NCBI GenBank assembly: GCA_050257395.1
Contig: JBLMWU010000215.1
Location: 1 to 55,429 of the forward strand
Direction of reading: 5' to 3'
DNA length: 55,429 bases
Origin: JAIRTY01 sp050257395
Lineage (GTDB): Bacteria > Actinomycetota > Actinomycetes > Streptosporangiales > Streptosporangiaceae
Part shown: positions 26,187-34,435 of the stretch, piece by piece
Layout: each line of letters begins with the position of its first letter
Position numbering within the stretch: the stretch's first letter is position 1
Made by a program: the position numbers and the translations under genes
Notes under the pieces: model-generated
What the model was told of the DNA's origin: nothing
Database searches by the model: none
The model's input: only the letters and a program-made list of their open reading frames with translations

Positions 26187-27608
26187 ATGCTGTGCCGCAT
26201 GGCCGTGGCACCTGCGGTGGACCGGGCTGCAGCCCGGCCGTGGCCGGTGCTGGCCGGATGGGCCGCCGTGTGGGGCGCGGTGCACGGCCTGATCTGGTCC
26301 GGGCGCGCCTGGTTCTACTTCACCGACGGCGCTCACCTGCTGTTCTCCCCGGCAGGGCTGCACCTGTACGCACGGCACAGCGAGCTGCAGATCGGGCCGC
26401 TGACCTTCCTCGCGATGGCGCCGCTCGTGTTCGGGCTGCCGGGCCGGGTGGCCGGCCTCGCCGCCATGGTGCTGATGTCCGGCGCGGGCCTGGCCGTGCT
26501 CGGGCAGCTGCGTGGCCTGCGGGCGGTGCGCGGCGTCAGCGACCGTACGTTCCTGGCCGCGGGCCTGTGCTTCATGCTGGTGTGGGCCGAGCTGGCGGTC
26601 ACCTACGCGCATCCCGACGATGTGCTGGCGATCCTGGGCACGGTGCTGGCGCTGCGGGCGCTGGACAGCGGCCGGCCCGTGGCTGCGGCGTTGCTGCTCG
26701 GGCTGGCGGCCGGCTGCAAGCCGTGGGCGCTGGCGTTCGTGCCGCTGCTGCTGCTCGCCGGCCGCCGCTCCTGGCCGCGGGCGTTCGCGGTCTGGACGGT
26801 GACGGCGGCGCTGCCGTGGCTGCCGTTCCTGGCCGCTGACCCGGGCACGCTGGCGGCGGCCCGGTACCGGATAGGCGTGTCGCCGGCGTCGGCGCTGCGG
26901 CTGCTGGGGGTGCACACCGCTGCCGCCCCGCTGTGGGACCGGCCGGTGCAGCTGGCTCTCGGGATCACGCTGGGCGTGCTGGCGGTCCGCCGCGGCCGGG
27001 GCGGCGCGGTGATCCTGGCCGTGGTGGCGGCGCGGCTGCTGCTCGACCCGTCGATCAAGTCGTACTACGACGCCGGCCTGCTGACCGGCGCAGTCCTGTG
27101 TGACCTGGCGGTGCCCGGCCGCCGGGGGCCGCTGCTGGCGCTCAGCGCCGTGGCCGTGTTCTACCTGCCGATGTTCGCCCTGCAGGGCGCGCCGACCCTG
27201 TACGCGGCACTCCGCACGGCGTACCTGATCGCCCTGATCTGGCTGGCCGTACTGCGCCGCCCGGGCCCAGCCGGAGGGGGCGCGGTGCGCCCAGGCCCGA
27301 GCGAGCCAAAGGGCCGCGCCGCCGTCTGGACTGACGAGCGACGAGCGACGAAGGAGCGAGGAGCGAGGAGGGAAGACGGCGGGCTCGAGCGGCCCGGAGG
27401 CGAGCACGGGCCCGAAAGAGAGCGGGAAGACGGCGGGCTCGAGCGGCCCGGAGGCGAGCACGGGCCAGGAAGAGAGCGGGAAGACGGCGGGCTCGAGCGG
27501 CCCGGAGGCGAGCACGGGCCAGAAAGAGAGCGGGAAGACGGCGGGCTCCAGCGGCCCGGCGGCGAGCCGAGGGCGAAAACTAGCTCAGGCGGGCCAGCGC
27601 CGACATGA
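26187..27608 (+). CDS. GT-C-like integral membrane protein with repetitive hydrophilic tail
   Basis: The membrane part (about residues 15-360) has 9-10 helices and an early acidic loop (WFYFTDGAHLLFSPAG). This suggests a GT-C type polyprenyl-phosphate-dependent glycosyltransferase such as the DUF2029/GT87 class. No further catalytic motif is certain. After the last helix (LIWLAVLRR) the frame stays open for about 110 codons, first through purine-rich 7-mers and then through four 54-bp repeats, before stopping at 27608 inside the convergent hrpA gene. The natural protein may end earlier, with the tail an open intergenic repeat. The start is ATG 26187 or 26199. Confidence 0.6.
   Translation: MLCRMAVAPAVDRAAARPWPVLAGWAAVWGAVHGLIWSGRAWFYFTDGAHLLFSPAGLHLYARHSELQIGPLTFLAMAPLVFGLPGRVAGLAAMVLMSGAGLAVLGQLRGLRAVRGVSDRTFLAAGLCFMLVWAELAVTYAHPDDVLAILGTVLALRALDSGRPVAAALLLGLAAGCKPWALAFVPLLLLAGRRSWPRAFAVWTVTAALPWLPFLAADPGTLAAARYRIGVSPASALRLLGVHTAAAPLWDRPVQLALGITLGVLAVRRGRGGAVILAVVAARLLLDPSIKSYYDAGLLTGAVLCDLAVPGRRGPLLALSAVAVFYLPMFALQGAPTLYAALRTAYLIALIWLAVLRRPGPAGGGAVRPGPSEPKGRAAVWTDERRATKERGARREDGGLERPGGEHGPEREREDGGLERPGGEHGPGREREDGGLERPGGEHGPEREREDGGLQRPGGEPRAKTSSGGPAPT
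27371..27586. repeat. 54-bp tandem repeat, four copies
   Basis: Copies begin at 27371, 27425, 27479 and 27533 with a constant 54-bp period; the last copy is diverged. In the plus frame each copy encodes 18 residues of the type REDGGLERPGGEHGP. A 7-bp purine-rich repeat (GACGAGC/GAGCGAG variants) at about 27336-27370 precedes them. They lie exactly between two convergent genes. Confidence 0.93.
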
Positions 27609-30600
27609 TGCGCTTCTCCGAGACCGGGACCCTCGTGCCCAGGGTCTGGGCGAACAGGCTGACCCGCAGTTCCTCGATGAGCCAGCGCACGTCCTGGGCG
27701 GCCGGGCCGGCCCGGTCCGCGGCCGGGAGGTCCTTCATGGCCTGCTGCCAGGCGTCCGTGACCCGGTGCACGGCCGCCATCAGCTCCGTGTCGCGGCGCG
27801 GGTCATCCGGGGCCTTGCCCAGCCGCACGCTGACCGCCCGCAGATAGCGGACCAGGTCGGGGAGGCGCAGGCGCCCCGTCTCGGCGATGAACCCGGGGTA
27901 GATCAGCCCGGACAGCTGCGCCCGCATGTCGGCGGCGGCTGGCGCGAGCACCGGGCTGGTCACGCCCGCCAGCCGGGCCCCGGCCTCCTGCGCCGCCGTG
28001 AGCACCTGCGCCGCCAGCCCGACCACATCGGCGGTGGCGGGCGGCAGCTCCGTCCGCGCCCTCTCCAGCAGGGCCGCGTACCCGTCCGCGTCCCAGGGCG
28101 GGCCGCCCGCGGCCGCGATGACCTCGTCCGCGGCGCAGGCCGCGCAGTCGTCTATCAGCGCGCCCGCGCCGGGGTACGGGCCAGCCGCCATCGCCAGCTT
28201 GGCGCTGGCCGGCAGCCGGCTGGCGACGGCCCGGGCACCCGAGGGCACCGCGAGCAGCAGCAGCCGGCGGGTCCCGCGGACCATGGACGCGGCCGCTTCG
28301 GCTTCGGTGTCGAACAGCCGGACGTCCGCCGCGTCCCCGGCGTCGGCCAGCGCCGGGTAGGCCCGCGCCTGCCCGCTGGTGAACACCCGCGGCAGCGTGC
28401 CGATGTCCCAGGTCCGCAGGCCGCTGCGGGTCAGCCCCGCCGCGGCCTGCGACAGCACGGCCTGCAGCCGGGGCCGCAGCTCGCGCCGCAGCGCGGCCAG
28501 GTCCTTGCCGGTGGCGAGCACCTCGCCGCCGTCGGTCACCCGGAAGGTGATCCGCAGATGCGCGGGCAGCCGCGAAGGGTCCCACGCGTCGCGCGGGATC
28601 CGCATCCCGGCCAGCCGGCCGAGCTCGGCGCCGAGCGCGTCCAGCAGGTCGCCGTGCGGCTCACCGAGCCGGGGCAGCACCGCCCGGGCGGTGTCCGGGA
28701 TCGGCACGAACGCGGTCCGCAGCTGCTTGGGCAGGGTGCGGATCAGCTCGGTCACCAGCTCCAGCCGCAGCCCGGGCACCTGCCAGCCGAACTCCTCGGC
28801 CCGGACCTGGCTGAGGCGGGCCAGCGGGATGTCCACGGTCACGCCGTCCTCCGGCTGGGCCGGGGCGAACTCGTACGACACCGGCAGGCTGTCCCAGGCG
28901 CCGGGGTAGGCGGCCGGGTCGATGCCCTCGGCGGCCGGGCTGAGCAGGTCCCCGGGCCGCAGCGTGAGCAGGCCCGGGTCGGTGTGCCGGGCCTGCTTCC
29001 ACCAGCTGTCGAAATGCCGCGCCGAGGTCACCCCGGCGGGGACCCGCTGGTCGTAGAAGGCGAACAGGGCTGCGTCGTCGGCCACCAGGCCGCGCCGCCG
29101 GGCCTTGCGCTCCAGGTCGGCGGCTTCGTCCAGCAGCCGCTGGTTGTCGTGGAAGAACCGGTGGTGGGTCCGCCAGTCGCCTTCCACCAGTGCATGCTGG
29201 ATGAAGATCTCCCGCGCCGCCGCCGGGTCCACCCGGCCGTAGCCGACCTGCCGGGCCGCCACCACCGGCAGCCCGTACAGGGTGACCCGCTCGGCCGCCA
29301 GCACCGCGCCGCGCCGCGCGTCCCAGCGCGGCTCGCTGTAGGTGCGCCTGATCAGGTGCGGCGGCGCGATCGTCTCCGCCCACTCCGGCTCGATCGCCGC
29401 CACCATCCTGGCCCACAGCCGGGACGTCTCCACCAGCTCGGCGGCCATCACCCAGGCCGGCGGCTTCCTCGCCAGCGCCGAGTCCGGGAAGATCGCGAAC
29501 CGGGCGCCGCGTGCCCCGGCGAACTCGGGCAGCGGCCGCCGCTTGCCGCGCTGCTGCTTCTGCTCGGGCTCTTTCATGCCGAGCTGCGACAGCAGCCCGG
29601 CCAGCAGCGACTGGTGCACCCGGCCGGCGAGCTCGGCGGGCCACCGGCCGTCAGGCTCGGCGGCCTTGGCGCCTGCGCGGGCTCCTGCCGCGGGGGGCTG
29701 CTTCCCGCCGCGCGGGGCCCGGCTGGCTGCCCGGTCCGGCAGCGGGGCGGTTCGTTCGCTGTCAATGCCGATGTCTGAAGCTGCCTGGCGGAGCTGGGCG
29801 TACAGGTCCTGCCACTCCCGCACCCGCAGGTAGTGCAGGTACTCGCGGCGGCACAGGCGGCGGAACGCGGAGGAGGACAGCTGCGCCTGCTGCTCGCGCA
29901 GGTACTCCCACAGGCTCAGGTAGGCCAGGAAGTCCGACCCCGGCTCGGCGAACCGGGCGTGCATCGCGTCGGCAGCCTCCCGCTCGTCGGCGGGCCGTTC
30001 CCGCGGGTCCACGATCGACAGCGCCGCGGTGATGACCAGCACCTCGTGGGCGCAGCCGTTGCGGGCGGACGCCAGGATCATCCGGCCCAGCCGCGGGTCC
30101 ACCGGCAGCTGCGCCAGGTCCCGGCCGACGTCGGTGAGCCGGATCCGGCCGTGGTCCGGGATGATCGCCCCGAGTTCCTCCAGCAGCCGCACGCCGTCGG
30201 TGATGCTGCGCGCGTCCGGCGGGTCCAGGAACGGGAACGCGGCCACGTCGCCGAGATCCAGCGCGGCCATCCGCAGGATCACCGCGGCCAGGTGGGTGCG
30301 GAGGATCTCCGGGTCGGTGAACTCCGGCCGGGACCCGAAGTCCTCCTCGCTGTACAGCCGGATGCACACGCCGTCCGAGGTGCGGCCGCAGCGGCCCTTG
30401 CGCTGGTTCGCCGACGCCTGCGAGACCGGCTCGATCGGCAGCCGCTGCACCTTGGTCCGGTTGCTGTAGCGGGAGATCCGCGCGGTGCCCGGGTCGATCA
30501 CGTACCTGATGCCGGGCACGGTCAGCGAGGTCTCGGCGACGTTCGTGGCCAGCACGATCCGCCGCCGCTGGTGCGGCTGGAACACCTTGTGCTGCTCGGC

Positions 30601-31680
30601 CGCGGACAGCCGCGCGTACAGCGGCAGCACCTCGTAGTCGTCCTGGCCGGAGAGGGCGTCGGCGGTGTCGCGGATCTCCCGTTCCCCGCTGAGGAAGACC
30701 AGGATGTCGCCGGGACCCTCGCGGCGCAGCTCGGCCACCGCGTCGGTGATGCCCTGCACCTGGTCGCGCGGCTCGCCGTCCGGCCGGTCCGGGTCGGCGA
30801 GCGGCCGGTAGCGCACCTCCACCGGGTAGGTGCGGCCGGACACTTCGATCACCGGCGCATCCCCGCCCTGCCTGCCTGATTCGGCTCCGGCGCTCTGCTG
30901 GCCTGATTCGGCTCCGCCGCTCTGCTGGCCTGATTCGGCTCCGCCAAAATGCTCGCTGAACCGGGCTGGGTCGATGGTGGCCGAGGTGATGACGACCTTG
31001 AGGTCGGGGCGGCGGGGGAGCAGCTGCTTGAGGTAGCCGAGGATGAAGTCGACGTTCAGGCTGCGCTCGTGCGCCTCGTCGATGATCAGCGTGTCGTAGC
31101 GCAGCAGGTCCCGGTCGTGGTGCAGCTCGGTGAGCAGGATGCCGTCGGTCATCACGGTCACCAGCGACCGCTGGCTGGAGGTGTCCGCGAACCGCACCTT
31201 GTAGCCGACCGCGCCGCCCGGCCCGGTGCCCAGCTCCTCGGCGATCCGCTCGGCGACCGTGCGGGCCGCGATCCGGCGGGGCTGGGTGTGCCCGATCTGG
31301 CCGGTCACGCCGCGGCCGAGGGCGAGGCAGATCTTGGGCAGCTGGGTGGTCTTGCCGGAGCCGGTCTCCCCGGCGACCACCACCACCTGGTGGTCGCGGA
31401 TGGCCGCGGCGATCTCCTCCCGCCGCTGGCTGACCGGCAGCTCAGGCGGGTAGGAGAGCACGGGCACGCTGGCCCGGCGGGCTTCCACCCGGGCGGCCGC
31501 CGCGGCCACGCTGGTCTCGGCCCGGGCCAGCGCCCGCTGGCGGGCGGCCGGGTCGCGCAGCGCGGCGGCCTGCGCGATGCGCCGGCTGAGGCGGCGCTGG
31601 TCGCGCAGCATCAGCCCGGGCAGGCGGGCACGCAGGTCAGCGGGTGACACGGGCACGGCGGCGGTCTCCACGGATCGCAC
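27580..31680 (-). CDS. hrpA: ATP-dependent RNA helicase HrpA (DEAH box)
   Basis: A 1366-residue DEAH/RHA helicase. Motif I GETGSGKTT lies at about residues 104-112 and the DEAH box IIDEAHERS at about 199-207. SAT is in VVITSATID, and the motif VI region has QRKGRCGRTSDG. The winged-helix, ratchet, OB-fold and long HrpA-specific C-terminal (DUF3418) regions follow to the end. HrpA resolves stalled or colliding ribosomes and remodels mRNA in bacteria. An unusual low-complexity insertion (about residues 246-271, GAESGQQS repeats) splits the two RecA domains. Translation starts at GTG 31680 or the next GTG a few codons on. The 3' end overlaps the upstream-strand membrane gene's repetitive tail by 29 bp. 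Confidence 0.95.
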   Translation of the reverse strand: MRSVETAAVPVSPADLRARLPGLMLRDQRRLSRRIAQAAALRDPAARQRALARAETSVAAAAARVEARRASVPVLSYPPELPVSQRREEIAAAIRDHQVVVVAGETGSGKTTQLPKICLALGRGVTGQIGHTQPRRIAARTVAERIAEELGTGPGGAVGYKVRFADTSSQRSLVTVMTDGILLTELHHDRDLLRYDTLIIDEAHERSLNVDFILGYLKQLLPRRPDLKVVITSATIDPARFSEHFGGAESGQQSGGAESGQQSAGAESGRQGGDAPVIEVSGRTYPVEVRYRPLADPDRPDGEPRDQVQGITDAVAELRREGPGDILVFLSGEREIRDTADALSGQDDYEVLPLYARLSAAEQHKVFQPHQRRRIVLATNVAETSLTVPGIRYVIDPGTARISRYSNRTKVQRLPIEPVSQASANQRKGRCGRTSDGVCIRLYSEEDFGSRPEFTDPEILRTHLAAVILRMAALDLGDVAAFPFLDPPDARSITDGVRLLEELGAIIPDHGRIRLTDVGRDLAQLPVDPRLGRMILASARNGCAHEVLVITAALSIVDPRERPADEREAADAMHARFAEPGSDFLAYLSLWEYLREQQAQLSSSAFRRLCRREYLHYLRVREWQDLYAQLRQAASDIGIDSERTAPLPDRAASRAPRGGKQPPAAGARAGAKAAEPDGRWPAELAGRVHQSLLAGLLSQLGMKEPEQKQQRGKRRPLPEFAGARGARFAIFPDSALARKPPAWVMAAELVETSRLWARMVAAIEPEWAETIAPPHLIRRTYSEPRWDARRGAVLAAERVTLYGLPVVAARQVGYGRVDPAAAREIFIQHALVEGDWRTHHRFFHDNQRLLDEAADLERKARRRGLVADDAALFAFYDQRVPAGVTSARHFDSWWKQARHTDPGLLTLRPGDLLSPAAEGIDPAAYPGAWDSLPVSYEFAPAQPEDGVTVDIPLARLSQVRAEEFGWQVPGLRLELVTELIRTLPKQLRTAFVPIPDTARAVLPRLGEPHGDLLDALGAELGRLAGMRIPRDAWDPSRLPAHLRITFRVTDGGEVLATGKDLAALRRELRPRLQAVLSQAAAGLTRSGLRTWDIGTLPRVFTSGQARAYPALADAGDAADVRLFDTEAEAAASMVRGTRRLLLLAVPSGARAVASRLPASAKLAMAAGPYPGAGALIDDCAACAADEVIAAAGGPPWDADGYAALLERARTELPPATADVVGLAAQVLTAAQEAGARLAGVTSPVLAPAAADMRAQLSGLIYPGFIAETGRLRLPDLVRYLRAVSVRLGKAPDDPRRDTELMAAVHRVTDAWQQAMKDLPAADRAGPAAQDVRWLIEELRVSLFAQTLGTRVPVSEKRIMSALARLS
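30874..30954. repeat. 27-bp tandem repeat, three copies, inside hrpA
   Basis: Copies start at 30874, 30901 and 30928. Each keeps the hrpA frame and encodes nine residues of the type GAESGQQSG. The repeats fall in the loop after the SAT-containing RecA domain, so they add a flexible linker. Confidence 0.92.
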
Positions 31681-31782
31681 GGGCGGTACGGCTCATGATG
31701 GTGGGCGCAGGCCCCTGCCGCCTAACGCTTTTGCCGTGCCCATGCTTCCGCCGCCCGCCCTCAGCCGGGGCGGTGCCAGGGG

Positions 31783-32796
31783 TCAGGGGCGGGCGGCACC
31801 GTCCACGGTGGACGAGTACCAGGAGCTGGACAGGCTGATCTTCTCCACACTCTGGCCGGTCGTGGGCGCGTCGATGATCATGTTGCTGCCAACGTAGATG
31901 GCCACATGCCCCTCGGCATTGAAGAAGACAAGGTCGCCCGGCTGGAGGGCAGACATCGGCACGTGAGGCAGCCCGCTCCACTGCGCGTAGGTGGTGCGGG
32001 GGATCGACACCCCGGCCGCGGCCCAGGCCGCCTGCACCAGCCCGGAGCAGTCGTAGCCGTTCGGGCCGGTCCCGCCGTACACGTACGGCTTGCCGAGCTG
32101 GGCATAGGCGAATGCCACCGCCTTGCCCGCCTGGGTGGCGGTGGACCCGGAGTAGGTGGCGGTCGTGCTGCCGGTCCCGGTGACCGCAGCCGCCTGCTGC
32201 GCGGTGAGGCTGTCCAGCAGGCTCCGCTGCTGAGCCACGGCCGCGGCCATCGCCTTCTTGCGGGCCAGCTGCTGCTTGCGCAGCGCGGCGACCGCGGCCG
32301 CGGTGCGAGCGGCGCTGCGCTGGGCGGTGGTGAGCGCGCGGGCGGCCGCGACGAGCTGGCGCACCTCGGTGGCCTGGTTGGTGGACAGGTGCTCCAGCAT
32401 CGACGCCTGGGAGATCACGGTCTGCGGGCTGGACGACGTCAGCAGCGCCCCGGCGGAGGTCATGGTCCCGTTCTCGTACGCGGCCGCGGCGAGCTGCGCG
32501 ATCTGGGTGCGCATCGCCTGGAACTGGGCCCGGGTCCGGCTGGCCCCGCGGTTGACCAGCGCGAGCCGCTGCCGGGCGCTGGCCAGCGCCTGCACGGTCT
32601 GGTCGTACTGCTGCACCGCCTGGTCGTTCTGCGCCATCAGCTTGGCCAGCTTCTTCTGGACCTGGCTGACCGTGGGCTGCGGCGCCGCCCCGGCCACCCC
32701 GGCGGCGGTGAGCAGGGTCCCGGCGGCGAGAACGGCGGTGCAGACGGCGCCGGTACGGCGGGTGAGCCAGCGGTGGGCGGGCGGACGCGTCGTCAC
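31783..32796 (-). CDS. Secreted NlpC/P60 peptidoglycan endopeptidase (RipA-like)
   Basis: A 337-residue protein. Residues 1-38 are a signal peptide with a twin-Arg-free basic start and the cut site GVAGAAPQ. About residues 40-200 form Ala/Gln-rich coiled coil. The C-terminal 115 residues are an NlpC/P60 domain with the catalytic Cys in YDCSGLVQAAW, the His in GHVAIYVG and a third polar residue following (NMIIDAP). It cleaves within peptide stems of peptidoglycan outside the membrane, for growth or daughter-cell separation. The start is GTG 32796 with AAGGAG about twelve bases upstream, a long spacing. The upstream leader is long (see 32797-33148). Confidence 0.93.
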   Translation of the reverse strand: MTTRPPAHRWLTRRTGAVCTAVLAAGTLLTAAGVAGAAPQPTVSQVQKKLAKLMAQNDQAVQQYDQTVQALASARQRLALVNRGASRTRAQFQAMRTQIAQLAAAAYENGTMTSAGALLTSSSPQTVISQASMLEHLSTNQATEVRQLVAAARALTTAQRSAARTAAAVAALRKQQLARKKAMAAAVAQQRSLLDSLTAQQAAAVTGTGSTTATYSGSTATQAGKAVAFAYAQLGKPYVYGGTGPNGYDCSGLVQAAWAAAGVSIPRTTYAQWSGLPHVPMSALQPGDLVFFNAEGHVAIYVGSNMIIDAPTTGQSVEKISLSSSWYSSTVDGAARP

Positions 32797-33148
32797 GGGG
32801 GTCTCACGCTCCTTCGTCCTGTGCCGCCAGCGGTGGGCTGGCGGTTCCGGCTGCGGGCGCTGCCCGGCGGGCCGCCCCGGCAGGGGCGGCAGACCGGCCG
32901 GGGCACCCGCGGGCAGGGCCCGGGGTGCGCCGGCTGGTCCCTGGCTCCCCAGTCAGGACCGTGGGCGGCACCGGCCGGCCGCCCGTCACCCGTGATGCTG
33001 GCGGGGCGGCTCAACCGCGGACGACAGTAACACTGATGTCATTTTGGTAACGGCGAAATCACAACAAATTTGGTCTTTCCATTGGAAAGGCCTGGTGGGC
33101 GGCATGCCGCGCGCGGGCCGCCCGCCAGGCCCGGCGCCGTCCCTTCGC
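32797..33148. other. Long leader/intergenic region upstream of the NlpC/P60 gene
   Basis: About 350 bp separate the NlpC gene from the 3' end of the VOC gene. The distal part (33020-33090) is AT-rich for this genome and is the likely promoter. It includes two GTTAC words in the minus direction. The proximal 200 bp are GC-rich with potential stems. I compared it with the c-di-AMP (ydaO) riboswitch often found before such genes and could not find the conserved GCTAACYYCGTAGGC-type core. Confidence 0.5.
33075..33089. promoter_or_regulatory. Inverted repeat CTTTCC-ATT-GGAAAG
   Basis: Perfect 6-bp arms around 3 bp sit at the far upstream end of the NlpC leader and 60 bp after the VOC stop. It could be an operator for the NlpC promoter or a weak terminator. 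Confidence 0.35.
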
Positions 33149-33517
33149 TCAGCCCTCCGGGCGGGGGCTGAACAGGGCGAACATGCTGCCGTCCGGGTCG
33201 GTCAGGTAGGCGACGACCATGCCGTCGTCCATCGTCATCGGCGGCACGGCGACCTTGCCGCCGAGTTGCGCGGCACGCTCGGCGGTCGCGGCCACGTCGG
33301 CGACCTTGACGACGAACACGGCGTAGGGCGGGGCGTGGCCGCCGGTGCCGAAGATGCCGCCGGAGGGGCCCTCGGCGCCGGGGGCGGTGATGAGCGTGTA
33401 GGCACCGTCAGGCGTGAACGACCAGCCGAACAGCGGGCCGTAGAAGGCCTTGGCCGCGTCCACGTCGGCGGTGCCGATCTCGAACCAGCCGACGGTGTTG
33501 GTGCCAGGAGTGGTCAT
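33149..33517 (-). CDS. VOC (glyoxalase/bleomycin-resistance) family protein
   Basis: A 122-residue protein of two beta-alpha-beta-beta-beta units. The first starts VGWFEIGTADVDAAKAFYGP with LFGWSF, and the second has YAVFVVKVADVAATAERAA and ends VAYLTDPDGSMFALF. The closing DPDG-x-x-F motif is typical. It may bind a metal or a small ligand; the substrate is unknown. GGAGGAAT lies five bases before ATG 33517. It follows the WYL regulator by 101 bp on the same strand. Confidence 0.88.
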   Translation of the reverse strand: MTTPGTNTVGWFEIGTADVDAAKAFYGPLFGWSFTPDGAYTLITAPGAEGPSGGIFGTGGHAPPYAVFVVKVADVAATAERAAQLGGKVAVPPMTMDDGMVVAYLTDPDGSMFALFSPRPEG

Positions 33518-33618
33518 GGATTCCTCCGTCAGAAGCGATTGCCTGACTGAACCCTGACGCCCGCCCGCGACAGCCCTGTGTCGGTGTTTCCCGGCCAGCC
33601 GGCCGCGGCCGGCCCGGA

Positions 33619-34386
33619 TCAGCCCGCGAGCTCGACGCTCCGGACCAGCGCGTCCGGGATGTCCACCTTGAGGTCGGAGAAGGAACGGTGCGGCGCGGGC
33701 TCACCGGTGTCGGCCGCGGCCTGGATCCGGTCCAGCCGGAAGGCCCGCGCCCCCTTCCGCAGCCGGCACCAGGCGACCAGGTACCAGTGGTCCGCCATCC
33801 CGGCGAACGCCACCGGCTCCACTTCGCGGGTGGTCACGGCCTCGTTGCGGTCCCGGTAGCCGATCCGCAGGACGCGGCGGGCGATGATCGCCTCCTGCAG
33901 CATCAGGGGCACCGCGGGCTTCGGCTGGGCGGCGCCGTGCCGCGCGCGTTTCACCGCTGCCCGGGCCGCGGCCCCGGCGTACTGCCGCGGGTGTTCGCCG
34001 CCGATCAGCCGGACCCGGTCCATCAGCTGCGCCGCCTGCGCGGTCTCGGCGGCCGGTGCGGCCGCCAGCACCTTGCGCAGGGCGCTGCGCAGTGCGGCGG
34101 CGAACGGCGTGGTCTCCGCCGCGGCCAGGGACACGGCCATCGCCATCATCTCGGCTGCCGTGAAGTTCAGCGGCGGCAGCGTCCGGGCCCGGTCGAGGAC
34201 GTAGCCGCCCCGGCGGCCGGTCTCCGCGTAGACCGGCACGCCGGACTCCTGCAGCGCCAGGATGTCCCGCTCGATGGTCCGGGTGCTGACCTCGTACCGC
34301 GCGGCCAGCTGCCGCGCAGACCGCGGCCGCGGCGCGACCGCCCGCAGCTCCTCCACCAGCGCGTACAGCCGGTCGGTCCGGTTCAT
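33619..34386 (-). CDS. WYL-domain transcriptional regulator (YafY type)
   Basis: A 255-residue regulator. An N-terminal DeoR-like winged helix has RLYALVEELRAV and SARQLAARYEVSTRTIERDI (in two parts). A central helical part and a WYL domain follow (about 130-230), with VLRIGYRDRNEAVTTREVEP and DHWYLVAWCRLRKGARAFRLDRI in pieces. WYL domains bind nucleic acid or small ligands. It lies between catalase and a VOC gene, 49 bp after the catalase stop, and may control one or both. Confidence 0.9.
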   Translation of the reverse strand: MNRTDRLYALVEELRAVAPRPRSARQLAARYEVSTRTIERDILALQESGVPVYAETGRRGGYVLDRARTLPPLNFTAAEMMAMAVSLAAAETTPFAAALRSALRKVLAAAPAAETAQAAQLMDRVRLIGGEHPRQYAGAAARAAVKRARHGAAQPKPAVPLMLQEAIIARRVLRIGYRDRNEAVTTREVEPVAFAGMADHWYLVAWCRLRKGARAFRLDRIQAAADTGEPAPHRSFSDLKVDIPDALVRSVELAG

Positions 34387-34435
34387 GACTGCTGACGCTA
34401 CGCCCGGCCGCCGACAGTCCCGCCCGCCGCCGGGC

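Noticed and set aside
26166..27515. Minus-strand frame covering the 54-bp repeats and the membrane gene
   Set aside because: It is antisense to a clear multi-helix protein. Its Ala/Pro/Leu repeats are just the complement of the purine-rich repeats.
27371..27586. CRISPR-like array
   Set aside because: The units abut directly without unique spacers and lie in an open coding frame, with no cas genes nearby.
32797..33060. Possible c-di-AMP (ydaO) riboswitch in the NlpC/P60 leader
   Set aside because: The position and gene type fit, and short GGGG-AGCC and CACCCC words occur. The conserved 3' core of the family is missing and I could not build the pseudoknotted fold.
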